Origin: CAYSZB01 sp964435475
Lineage (GTDB): Bacteria; Chloroflexota; Anaerolineae; Anaerolineales; Anaerolineaceae
Assembly (NCBI GenBank): GCA_964435475.1
Contig: CAYSZB010000031.1
Coordinates: forward strand, 1-26,271
Direction: 5' to 3'
Length of the DNA: 26,271 nt
Below the pieces are notes generated by a model. The model saw nothing but the letters and a program-made list of their open reading frames with translations, was not told the DNA's origin and made no database searches. The translations under genes and the position numbers were made by a program. Numbering within the stretch: the stretch's first letter is position 1; every line of letters starts with the position of its first letter. Below are positions 15,201 to 21,751 of this stretch, one piece after another.

Positions 15201-15574
15201 AGCTGGAATTTGACACAACCCTGCCTGACAGAATTCCCCCAGTAATTGAATCGTTCGTGATTCTTGACGATCAAAAGCCGATTGACATTTTGCCTGCAGA
15301 TCGAACTTCAAACCTGGTTGTTCACTACAGGGATGACTCAGCAATCGAAACTGTGAGGTTATTCTATCGAACCGGGCAGGATTGGATCGAATTGCCAACC
15401 TTGCTTTCGGGAGAAATGGCAACAGCAACATTGCCTGTGCTGCCTGAATTTGCCTACATTGACCTGAAGATCATTATCGAGGATGAATATCATAACAAAC
15501 TGACCATGAGCCTGGTTCCAGGAGCGCTTGTTGTTGGAAATTACCAGCTTGTCTTTCCAATCGCATTTAATTAG
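12263..15574 (+). CDS. Secreted subtilisin-like serine protease (peptidase S8)
   Basis: The product is 1103 residues. A Sec-type signal peptide covers about 1-27 (basic start, hydrophobic core LLSILFAFSNI). A propeptide-like region (about 65-195) follows. The catalytic domain spans about 205-465, with D216 in AVIDSGID, H255 in GHGTHVAG, the oxyanion N344 in ASAGN and S423 in SGTSMAAPHVAG. The remaining ~630 residues are rich in beta-strand and aromatic residues and look like Fn3-type and other beta-sandwich modules, starting with FGIDDLAMNTW near 487. There is no LPXTG or membrane anchor; the protein ends YQLVFPIAFN. It probably degrades extracellular protein. The SD is weak (GAACGGGC). Alternative: processing of its own or neighbouring surface proteins. 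Confidence 0.95.
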   Translation: MNIKFLHNFFGCLLSILFAFSNISTSAHNNFSSSVSESMDQNSYYWFEDYTGPKYWENTPQDGVIVSFADHKELIPGPNDKIRAIVQFKKQSVAQYKLSLSPALNTRAKQDLIHEYSSELTTNQDMWLESIKEAGVEITEINRHQLLSNNITVFTSPINFKFLRGNEFVKQVSPDYQVKPHLVESIPLIGADQTWQVTSPTGTPLTGIEKIIAVIDSGIDYTHPNLGGCLGSGCKVLGGYDFVNLDNDPFDDFGHGTHVAGIISASGSLKGVAPDARLLAYKVISEEGTGYASDVISAIERAVLDHADVINLSIGGPGNPSDPLSQSVDMATEMGTVVVASAGNRGSNYATIDSPGLAYSAITVGASTKTDYIASFSSRGPVADSNLTAKPDLIAPGQSIYSTVPVSGPLGSASGFRYLSGTSMAAPHVAGAAALLRQYRPSWTPQMIKTALMNLAVKKNYDVFTQGAGRLDLRGLEDMGTLVTSEVIDFGIDDLAMNTWVKEQTVRITNLQLAPREFLLSLPEAMDMGVSITISPHVFSLNAGQTQEILLTLTVENQILPNAPAAPYSYHYNLLLSDGENQENLNFTFIKMPILDMQINDDPWVVVVHNRQDLIKTSSFDYHPIMFLPEGYYDVLIQFLDGKSRVVKENVLVNAMTNLEFNKSDATNRVDIIMNDIHGQKIPFEGLLMDQRMPTALTLKGSDFGLYSLGRSCIGETTCDHLMFSDVSDAYSFEITIPAQSVHTNWDYYRFYHQLSEGISGDLLLENSADELKPVNFHFPKPSVGDSITLIRWIGSKMILTTSDDSYQEIHFPFTEQAYYQAVDPNGVMILEMLGVFDSSSLPISIFPAQFQTPPFFSTSNASLSITSLIDPGVPTLLLNDENWDLTLSPPHWTGKLVFDQEFAWIESIIGGGALFCFQDQDFKNPTALPFVLSKDGIALLSGLIKAGQSIPLVRSGAYSLSINYSEYEVGVREGAALVELEFDTTLPDRIPPVIESFVILDDQKPIDILPADRTSNLVVHYRDDSAIETVRLFYRTGQDWIELPTLLSGEMATATLPVLPEFAYIDLKIIIEDEYHNKLTMSLVPGALVVGNYQLVFPIAFN

Positions 15575-15581
15575 GCTCTGT

Positions 15582-15604
15582 ACTATTTCAGATAATGAAA
15601 TAGT
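15582..15604. repeat. Inverted repeat between protease and lipoprotein genes
   Basis: A perfect 8-bp inverted repeat ACTATTTC/GAAATAGT around a 7-nt centre lies 8 nt after the protease stop and 15 bp before the -10 of the next gene. It lacks a U-tract and is A/T-rich, so it could be a weak terminator or a regulator site. Confidence 0.4.
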
Positions 15605-15618
15605 TGATCATCTTAGGG

Positions 15619-15624
15619 TAAAAT
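15619..15624 (+). promoter_or_regulatory. Putative -10 of the PhnD-like gene
   Basis: TAAAAT lies 9 nt before ATG 15634, the same spacing as in uvrC, which predicts a leaderless transcript. No -35 is evident. Confidence 0.35.
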
Positions 15625-15633
15625 GCTCTGGTG

Positions 15634-16716
15634 ATGAAAACAAAATCTGGAAAACTGCAGTTTTTGATAATTTTCACCCTTCTGACGCTTGTTCTATCCG
15701 GCTGCCAGAAAGAATTCTCAAACCGACCGGTCCCCACCAGGACACCAGTCAAAACTCTTACACCTACCCCGCAGGTGACTGCGACGCCAACAGTCACCCC
15801 TTATCCCACCAGCACACCAACCCCTGAACCGCTGGGCAGCCCGGCAAATCCGATCATCATCGCATTTATTCAATCTGAAACGAATGCGGGTGCAGAGGAT
15901 GCCAAAAATCAATTAGTTCAACAATTAAACTCTGATACTGGTTTATCTTTCGGGTTCCGGGATTATTTGTCATATGAGGAGCTAAAAGGCGCTCTATTGA
16001 CCAGGCAAGTGCACATGGCATGGCTTTTGCCTACCCAGTATATCCTAGCCAGCAAGAACTATCAATTTGAAGCACGCCTGGTGACTTATCATTTCGGTGT
16101 CAAAGCGTATGGCATCCAAATATTGACAAATGTGGATTCGGCATTTACATCATACTTTGATCCAACAACCAATCGATCCACAGCAAATCTCAATACTGCC
16201 CTGGCACAATTTTCCGGAACAAGACCTTGTTTTGTACAACCCAAATCTCTGGCAGGGAATATCATTCCCCAGGGACTGTTCATCCAGGCCAGTGTCCCAT
16301 TAGAAAAGCCAGTGATAACATATTCCACTTCCTCAAACATCCGAGCATTGTACATAAAGGGAATTTGCGATTTTACAGCGACTTATGCCATTTCGGGAGA
16401 TCCACGCACGGCTACAGACTTAACAAGTGAATTCCCAGACATTGAGGAGAAGGTTGAAATTATCTGGCGGTCTGACCCGATCATTCCCAATCTTGTCCTG
16501 GCTTACGCCCCTAATCTCGATCTCAATAAAAGTACATTAATAGATGAATCCCTGATAACCCTAGCCAGAACAGAGAACGGTCAAGCCATCTTATCAAATG
16601 CGAACAATTACCAGATCGAAGCCCTTGACCAGATCAAGGATTCTGAATTTGATTACCTAAGATACATTATTCCAATCCAGGATATCGACCTGGAACGCCT
16701 GGAAAACGCCGAATAA
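15634..16716 (+). CDS. PhnD-like substrate-binding lipoprotein
   Basis: The product is 360 residues from ATG 15634 (a GTG directly before it, at 15631, could also serve). A lipoprotein signal peptide ends at lipobox LSGC with C24. A Thr/Pro-rich spacer of repeated TPTP/TPTV-like units (about 35-68) would lift the domain off the membrane. The remainder has periplasmic-binding-protein type 2 character of the PhnD/TctC-like phosphonate family: LGSPANPIIIAFIQSE, a LKGALLTRQVHMAWLLPT block and GICDFTATYAISGD. PhnD-type proteins bind phosphonate, phosphite or other small anions for an ABC importer. No permease or ATPase gene is adjacent, so it is an orphan or a sensor-type binding protein. The ligand is not predictable. 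It is 7 nt from the next gene. Confidence 0.82.
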   Translation: MKTKSGKLQFLIIFTLLTLVLSGCQKEFSNRPVPTRTPVKTLTPTPQVTATPTVTPYPTSTPTPEPLGSPANPIIIAFIQSETNAGAEDAKNQLVQQLNSDTGLSFGFRDYLSYEELKGALLTRQVHMAWLLPTQYILASKNYQFEARLVTYHFGVKAYGIQILTNVDSAFTSYFDPTTNRSTANLNTALAQFSGTRPCFVQPKSLAGNIIPQGLFIQASVPLEKPVITYSTSSNIRALYIKGICDFTATYAISGDPRTATDLTSEFPDIEEKVEIIWRSDPIIPNLVLAYAPNLDLNKSTLIDESLITLARTENGQAILSNANNYQIEALDQIKDSEFDYLRYIIPIQDIDLERLENAE

Positions 16717-16723
16717 CTCATCG

Positions 16724-17389
16724 ATGAAAAAATCTTTCACAATAAGAAGAATTGCCAAATATTCTGTAAAAACGCTGATAATTTTTGCAGTGTCAGTGAC
16801 CTTCCTGGTAGGTTTCCTGCGGGTCATCATGATCCTGGTTGAAAGGCCAAATACCTACTCTGAGTCTGAAGTACCCAACACTCAAGTCGCCCTGGTACTG
16901 GGTGCGGGACTGACAGTTGATAAGAAGCCCAGCGACCCATTACGGGATCGCGTGGATATGGCAATTGCGCTGTATGAAGCTGGCAAAATTCAAAAGATGC
17001 TGATGAGTGGCGATAACAGCGAAATATACTACAATGAACCGGAAGCGATGCGCCAGTATGCCATATCGCAAGGCATTCCTGACGCTGATATCATCCTGGA
17101 TTATGCAGGGCGCCGGACATATGACAGTTGTTACCGGGCAAACGCGATATTTGGACTGGATGAGGTCACCATCATCACACAAAATTATCATCTGCCACGC
17201 GCCCTTTTCCTTTGTAACAAGCTGAATCTTACAGCTTATGGTGTCCCAGCTGACCAAACCCATTACCTACGCCATCGTTATGTATTCTGGCGGGTAAGGG
17301 AAGTGGCCGCCTCAGTATTTGCTTATTGGGATATCTACATTGCGAAGCCCTTACCCATTCTCGGCAATTACGAACCAATATTCCCCTAA
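16724..17389 (+). CDS. SanA/YdcF-type membrane protein (DUF218)
   Basis: The product is 221 residues. A single N-terminal transmembrane helix (about 13-38) is preceded by basic residues, so the DUF218 domain should face outside. Family motifs are VALVLGAGLT near 60, SDPLRDRVDMAIALYEAGK, MLMSGDN, NEPEAM, AGRRTYDSCYRANAIF and TIITQNYHLPRALFLC. E. coli SanA affects envelope barrier function and vancomycin tolerance; the biochemical activity of the family is not firmly known. It starts 7 nt after the lipoprotein stop without an SD, so it is presumably translated by coupling in the same transcript. A cell-envelope role beside a surface lipoprotein is consistent but inferred. Confidence 0.88.
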   Translation: MKKSFTIRRIAKYSVKTLIIFAVSVTFLVGFLRVIMILVERPNTYSESEVPNTQVALVLGAGLTVDKKPSDPLRDRVDMAIALYEAGKIQKMLMSGDNSEIYYNEPEAMRQYAISQGIPDADIILDYAGRRTYDSCYRANAIFGLDEVTIITQNYHLPRALFLCNKLNLTAYGVPADQTHYLRHRYVFWRVREVAASVFAYWDIYIAKPLPILGNYEPIFP

Positions 17390-17420
17390 TTCCTCAATTT
17401 ATTTTGTATGGCATACATCT

Positions 17421-17429
17421 TGCTACCAT
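17421..17429 (+). promoter_or_regulatory. Possible extended -10 before the HD-domain gene
   Basis: TGCTACCAT resembles the TGCTAAAAT elements elsewhere in the window, 14 nt before ATG 17444, with AAGG at 17430-17433. It could give the HD and TIM-barrel genes a transcript separate from the upstream pair. Confidence 0.3.
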
Positions 17430-17443
17430 AAGGTTACTGAACT

Positions 17444-18016
17444 ATGAACAGACAAGAAGCACTTCAGGTTGTTAATAAATACGTCACCAATCAAAACCTG
17501 GTTAATCACATGCTATCAGTGGAAGCTTGCATGCGGTTTTACGCCCGTTATTTTGGCGAAGATGAGGAGACATGGGCAATTGCAGGTTTGCTTCATGATT
17601 TTGACTGGGAGGTCCACCCTACCCCAGAGCAACATCCACTGGACGGTGAGCCAATTTTAAGAGAATACTGCGTTCCCGAGGAAATCATCCGGGCGGTCTT
17701 GAGCCATGCTGACCATACTGGACTTCCAAGGATAACTTTGATGGAAAAAGCGCTTTATGCATGTGATGAAATAACCGGCCTGGTGACTGCTGTTGCTCTT
17801 GTTCGTCCGTCGCGATCACTTTATGACCTCGAAGTCAAATCTGTGAAAAATAAATGGAAAGACAAAGCCTTTGCCGCTGGTGCCAATCGGCAGGAAATGG
17901 AAAGAGGCACAATTGAGATTAACATCAGCCTCTGGGACCATGTCGCCAATGTCATTAAAGCCATGAGCGCCATCGCCCCAATGATCGGTCTCGCCGGAAA
18001 TCTTGAAAACAGGTGA
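17444..18016 (+). CDS. HD-domain phosphohydrolase-like protein
   Basis: The product is 190 residues. The HD signature is seen as H22 in the first helix, H51-D52 in GLLHDFD, H88 in LSHADH and D108 in YACDEITG, a full set of likely metal ligands. The fold matches the small HDIG/HD-superfamily predicted hydrolases common in Firmicutes and Chloroflexota. Substrates in this superfamily range from nucleotides to cyclic dinucleotides; none can be chosen here. It is followed after 3 nt by the TIM-barrel gene, so the two are almost certainly co-transcribed. Confidence 0.88.
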   Translation: MNRQEALQVVNKYVTNQNLVNHMLSVEACMRFYARYFGEDEETWAIAGLLHDFDWEVHPTPEQHPLDGEPILREYCVPEEIIRAVLSHADHTGLPRITLMEKALYACDEITGLVTAVALVRPSRSLYDLEVKSVKNKWKDKAFAAGANRQEMERGTIEINISLWDHVANVIKAMSAIAPMIGLAGNLENR

Positions 18017-18019
18017 CAT

Positions 18020-19144
18020 ATGCAATTAACAGGTAAAGGGTATTTTCTTTGGCGAATTCAGCAATGTGAAAACGGCAATGCGGATCGGATCGCTGATGCA
18101 GCATCAGATGCCGGTCTATCGCACATGATCATAAAAATTGCTGATGGCGGCTTTCCTTACAATGTTGACAAAGAAAAGAATGCCGACTTCGTTCCTGATG
18201 TGATCAGAGCATTAAGAGCCCGCAATATATCTGTTTGGGGATGGCATTATGTTTATGGCAACTACCCCAGGCAGGAAGCAGACATTGCGGTTAAACGCAT
18301 CAACCAATTAAAAGTCGATGGCTATGTAATCAACGCAGAAGGTGAATACAAGATCCCAGGGCGTTCAACAAACGCACGCAATTTCATGAGCAAAGTGAGA
18401 GATAATTTTCCCAATTTGCCGATCGCACTCAGTTCATTCCGCTATCCGAATACCCACAGGGAATTTCCATGGCATGCCTTTGTTGAGCATTGTGACCTTG
18501 TTATGCCCCAGGTTTATTGGATGAAATCGCATGGCGACGCAGGTCAACAATTAATGCGCTGTGTTAAAGAATACAAAGCACTTTTTCCGCAAGTTACGAT
18601 CTTCCCTACTGGCCCTGTATTTAAGGAATGGGGTTGGATGCCTTACAAAGAGGAAGTTGATGAATTCTTAAGGGTAGCCAAGGATATGGGCTTACCGGGC
18701 GTCAATTTTTATTCTTTTGACCAGGGTCGCCTACCACTGCTTAAAGACCTCTGGCAATCGGTAAAAGAATTCCAGTGGGGTGATCAATCACATCCCAAGG
18801 GGCTGGCTGAACAGCTGATAGATGCGCTTAATACCAGGGAAATAGGCTCGATCTTATCCCTTTATGAAGACCAGTCCTACCATATCCGTCCCGGATCTGT
18901 CATCAAAGGCAGGGAAGCCATTAAAACATGGTTGGAAAAGTTTATCAACAATATTGCCCCAATGGGAAAATTCATCATCAATTCTTTGAAATCCTTTGAT
19001 AATTCGATCTCGTTTTCATGGCAATTACAGCACGCCAATACAACAGTCCTTCTTTATGGGAAGGATGTGCTTATGCTTCACAATAACAAGATCAACCAAC
19101 ACTACTCTTACTTTTCAGAAGATCCGATCGTTGAAATTGATTAG
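18020..19144 (+). CDS. TIM-barrel glycosidase-like protein fused to an NTF2/SnoaL-like domain
   Basis: The product is 374 residues with no signal peptide, so it is predicted to be cytoplasmic. Residues 1-255 read as a (beta/alpha)8 barrel of the glycoside-hydrolase type: GKGYFLW at strand 1, HMIIKIADGG (35-44), ISVWGWHYVYG (70-80), a GYVINAEGEY strand (101-110) with acidic E107 and E109 at the usual catalytic end, DLVMPQVYW (159-167), IFPTGPVF, and VNFYSFDQG. Residues about 262-374 form a separate alpha+beta domain with the pattern of SnoaL-like/NTF2 proteins (LIDALNTREIGSILSLYE, VIKGREAIKTWLEKF, ending in paired strands). I do not recognise a named family for the full protein. Ribosome binding site AGGTG lies 6 nt before ATG 18020, inside the HD gene end. 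No terminator is visible before the convergent gyrA stop 27 nt away. Confidence 0.78.
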   Translation: MQLTGKGYFLWRIQQCENGNADRIADAASDAGLSHMIIKIADGGFPYNVDKEKNADFVPDVIRALRARNISVWGWHYVYGNYPRQEADIAVKRINQLKVDGYVINAEGEYKIPGRSTNARNFMSKVRDNFPNLPIALSSFRYPNTHREFPWHAFVEHCDLVMPQVYWMKSHGDAGQQLMRCVKEYKALFPQVTIFPTGPVFKEWGWMPYKEEVDEFLRVAKDMGLPGVNFYSFDQGRLPLLKDLWQSVKEFQWGDQSHPKGLAEQLIDALNTREIGSILSLYEDQSYHIRPGSVIKGREAIKTWLEKFINNIAPMGKFIINSLKSFDNSISFSWQLQHANTTVLLYGKDVLMLHNNKINQHYSYFSEDPIVEID

Positions 19145-19171
19145 GTCGTCAGTTTCCTGAGCTTATTGCTT

Positions 19172-21613
19172 CTACTTGCTCCAAAAGTCAACAAGATCGT
19201 CAATCCGCGTAAACCCGATCAATTCATCTTTGGATTTTATTTCCAGGATTGCCTGTCCATTTGCCATCCTGGTCCTTGCCGGGGCATCACCCACTTTAAC
19301 AAATTTTGATGCTGCTTTCCTGAAGTGGCAGATGATGCGATCGGTCAATTTCCCTGAGAATTGGACAACCAGTTGGTCACCTGGAGCCAACTTCCAGGAA
19401 ATTACCCCAAGACCTGACCTGCCTTGAACAGGATAATCTTTTTCATCAATTCTTTTCGCAGATCCATTTTGGTTGATCAAGAGGACTGATTCCTTTTTCC
19501 TCAGGATGTCTGCGCCGATCACATAATCATCTTCCCTGAGCTTGATTCCACTTACCCCAGCGGCTACCAAACCCATAGGACGGACTTCCTCTTCACTGAA
19601 CCTGATTGACATTCCATTTGCAGTCGTGATAAACAGGTCATCCTTAGGCCTACAGAAAGTGAGATGTAACAATTCATCACCATTATTTACCTTTGCCATA
19701 ACAAAACTTGAGGCAGAGGGACTGGGTAATTCAGAAACCAGGGATTTCTTGACCATGCCCTGGCGGGTGAATGAGACCACGCTAAGATCGGAGTCTTTGA
19801 TGTCCATAGGCATTGAGAAAAGGCTGATGACTTGATCTTTTTCTGAGAGGGGTGCAATCGTATGGACTTTTATGCCCTCATCAGGATTACTTTGTACCGG
19901 GATCGCCAGCGAATGAATAGCAGCTGCCTTGCCTTCTGTGGTGACCAGGAATATGGTCTGGTGAGAACTTGTGCGAATTACATTCCAGGGAGCATTTGTC
20001 CCACTCATGCGTATTGCTTTATCATCCGAAGTCCTGGAAATCTTACCATCCGTCGTGTAAGCCACCCAAAAAGACTCTTCAGGCATAACATCAGTCTGTG
20101 TCAAAAAATCAGCTACTTTTTCGCCCTGGCCTAATTTTACGATCTGTGTTTTCCTTACATCAGCGTACTTCGCTTTGACTTCCTTCAAATCATCTATCAC
20201 AACCTGGCGAAGTTTTTTCGGTGATTTCAATAATGCCTTTAATTCTTTGATCTGGTTGGACACCTGCTGGAATTCTTCTTCAATTTTTCGTCTTTCAAGG
20301 GATGCCAACCTGCGCAGCGGCATATCCAGGATGGCTGTCACCTGGATCTCATCCAGTTTGAACCGTTTCATCAGCTTTTCTTTGGCAATATCCGAGGTTT
20401 GAGAATGGCGGATGATCGTTATCACTTCATCCAAATTCATAAGTGCAATGCGCAAAGCTTCCAGGATATGCAGTCTCTCTTCGTTCTTCCTCAATTCAAA
20501 TTCACTGCGCCTGCGGGTCACAGTAATGCGGTGTTCACCGTAGACTTTCAACGCTTGCTTCAGAGAAAGTTTATGGGGACTACCATCTACCAAAGCCAGC
20601 AGGTTCAAGGAAAATGTATTTTGCATGGGTGTTCTTTTATACAGGTCGCCAATAATCCGTTCGGGATCGGCATTCTTGCCCACTTCAATTACTATACGCA
20701 TCCCCTGGCGGTCAGATTCATCCCGCAGGTCAACGATGCCATCTATTACACCATCCCGGGTGAGTTCGGCAATTTTTTCTATCAGGGAAGATTTATTGGT
20801 CATGTATGGCAGTTCGGTCACAATAATGCGATTTCGACCCCTGGACATCTCTTCCAAACGCACCCGGGCACGAATCGTTATTTTGCCATTGCCTGAGCCA
20901 TACACCTGAGATAATGGATCTGACCTATCATCCTGGATGATCAAGGCACCAGTCGGGAAATCCGGCCCTTTCACAAACCGCATCAGGTCTTCTACAGAAA
21001 TATCATCCACCTTATCCCAGTTTTCCAACATCAGTGTCATCGCATCAACAATTTCGCCAAGGTTGTGGGGTGGAATATTCGTAGCCATTCCAACAGCGAT
21101 CCCTGATGCGCCATTGATCAGCAAGTTGGGTATCGCTGAAGGCAATACCTGTGGTTCAGTCAGGGTGCCATCAAAATTATCGACAAAATCAACCGTATCC
21201 ATATCCAGTTGTTTGAGGATGTCGATAGATGCGTCAGTTAACCGGGCTTCTGTATAACGCATTGCCGCCGGCGGGTCACCATCAATACTGCCAAAATTAC
21301 CCTGTCCATCAACCAGTAAATATCTTTCAGAGAAGTTCTGGGCCATCCTTGCCATGGCTTCGTAAACAGCCATGTCTCCGTGTGGATGATATTTGCCTAA
21401 AACCTCACCAACAATTCTTGCAGATTTCTTGTGGGCATTATCAGCTCTCAAGCCCATATCATACATTGCGTAAAGGATCCTTCTTTGAACCGGTTTTAAG
21501 CCATCCCGGGCATCCGGTAACGCTCGTGAGACAATAACACTCATGGCATAATCCAAATAGGATTGCTGCATTTCATCGTTGATGTTGATTTTCTTGATCG
21601 ATCCGAGGTCCAT
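19172..21613 (-). CDS. gyrA: DNA gyrase subunit A
   Basis: The product is 813 residues, with AGGAG 9 nt before ATG 21613. The winged-helix/tower breakage-reunion domain occupies about 1-470; the catalytic tyrosine is Y120 in AMRYTEARL. The quinolone region reads HPHGD-M-AVYE, so the E. coli S83 and D87 positions are M81 and E85. The C-terminal beta-pinwheel (about 500-805) wraps DNA. The expected first-blade GyrA box (QRRGGKG-type) is not recognisable at 534-542 (IRMSGTNAP), while a related QGRSGLG occurs at 730-736 in a later blade. With GyrB it introduces negative supercoils. The missing canonical box leaves a topoisomerase IV (ParC-like) role possible, but length and context favour GyrA. 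The gene is transcribed alone, isolated from rpoC by a strong terminator. Confidence 0.92.
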   Translation of the reverse strand: MDLGSIKKININDEMQQSYLDYAMSVIVSRALPDARDGLKPVQRRILYAMYDMGLRADNAHKKSARIVGEVLGKYHPHGDMAVYEAMARMAQNFSERYLLVDGQGNFGSIDGDPPAAMRYTEARLTDASIDILKQLDMDTVDFVDNFDGTLTEPQVLPSAIPNLLINGASGIAVGMATNIPPHNLGEIVDAMTLMLENWDKVDDISVEDLMRFVKGPDFPTGALIIQDDRSDPLSQVYGSGNGKITIRARVRLEEMSRGRNRIIVTELPYMTNKSSLIEKIAELTRDGVIDGIVDLRDESDRQGMRIVIEVGKNADPERIIGDLYKRTPMQNTFSLNLLALVDGSPHKLSLKQALKVYGEHRITVTRRRSEFELRKNEERLHILEALRIALMNLDEVITIIRHSQTSDIAKEKLMKRFKLDEIQVTAILDMPLRRLASLERRKIEEEFQQVSNQIKELKALLKSPKKLRQVVIDDLKEVKAKYADVRKTQIVKLGQGEKVADFLTQTDVMPEESFWVAYTTDGKISRTSDDKAIRMSGTNAPWNVIRTSSHQTIFLVTTEGKAAAIHSLAIPVQSNPDEGIKVHTIAPLSEKDQVISLFSMPMDIKDSDLSVVSFTRQGMVKKSLVSELPSPSASSFVMAKVNNGDELLHLTFCRPKDDLFITTANGMSIRFSEEEVRPMGLVAAGVSGIKLREDDYVIGADILRKKESVLLINQNGSAKRIDEKDYPVQGRSGLGVISWKLAPGDQLVVQFSGKLTDRIICHFRKAASKFVKVGDAPARTRMANGQAILEIKSKDELIGFTRIDDLVDFWSK

Positions 21614-21679
21614 AACCTTATCTCCTGGAGCTTGCGCTTTTTTGTGTCAAAGTCTTAGGTTTTAGCCTAAAGCTTGTTA

Positions 21680-21688
21680 AATATAGCA
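21680..21688 (-). promoter_or_regulatory. Extended -10 promoter of gyrA
   Basis: In minus-strand sense TGCTATATT is an extended -10 just after the rpoC terminator, giving a leader of about 60 nt. The leader contains the small inverted repeat TTAGG-n6-CCTAA at 21655-21670. Confidence 0.45.
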
Positions 21689-21691
21689 TAT

Positions 21692-21726
21692 AAAAAATCC
21701 CCGGAGAAATTTCCTCTCCGGGGATT
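21692..21726 (-). terminator. Intrinsic terminator of rpoC
   Basis: A perfect 12-bp stem, AATCCCCGGAGA (21696-21707) with TCTCCGGGGATT (21715-21726), and a 7-nt loop is followed in minus-strand sense by six T. It begins 26 nt after the rpoC stop. Confidence 0.92.
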
Positions 21727-21751
21727 GGTGTTAACTGTTGCGATCTACCAA

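Noticed and set aside
15730..15830. Tandem repeat in the lipoprotein gene (TPTP-like codons)
   Set aside because: It is an imperfect low-complexity Thr/Pro stalk after the lipobox, a normal spacer rather than a genetic repeat element.
19145..19171. Terminator between the TIM-barrel gene and gyrA
   Set aside because: The 27-nt gap has no stem with a U-tract; the GAGC/GCTC pairing nearby is too short.
20399..20896. 165-codon open frame antisense to gyrA
   Set aside because: It lies wholly opposite conserved GyrA coding sequence and its translation shows no domain pattern.
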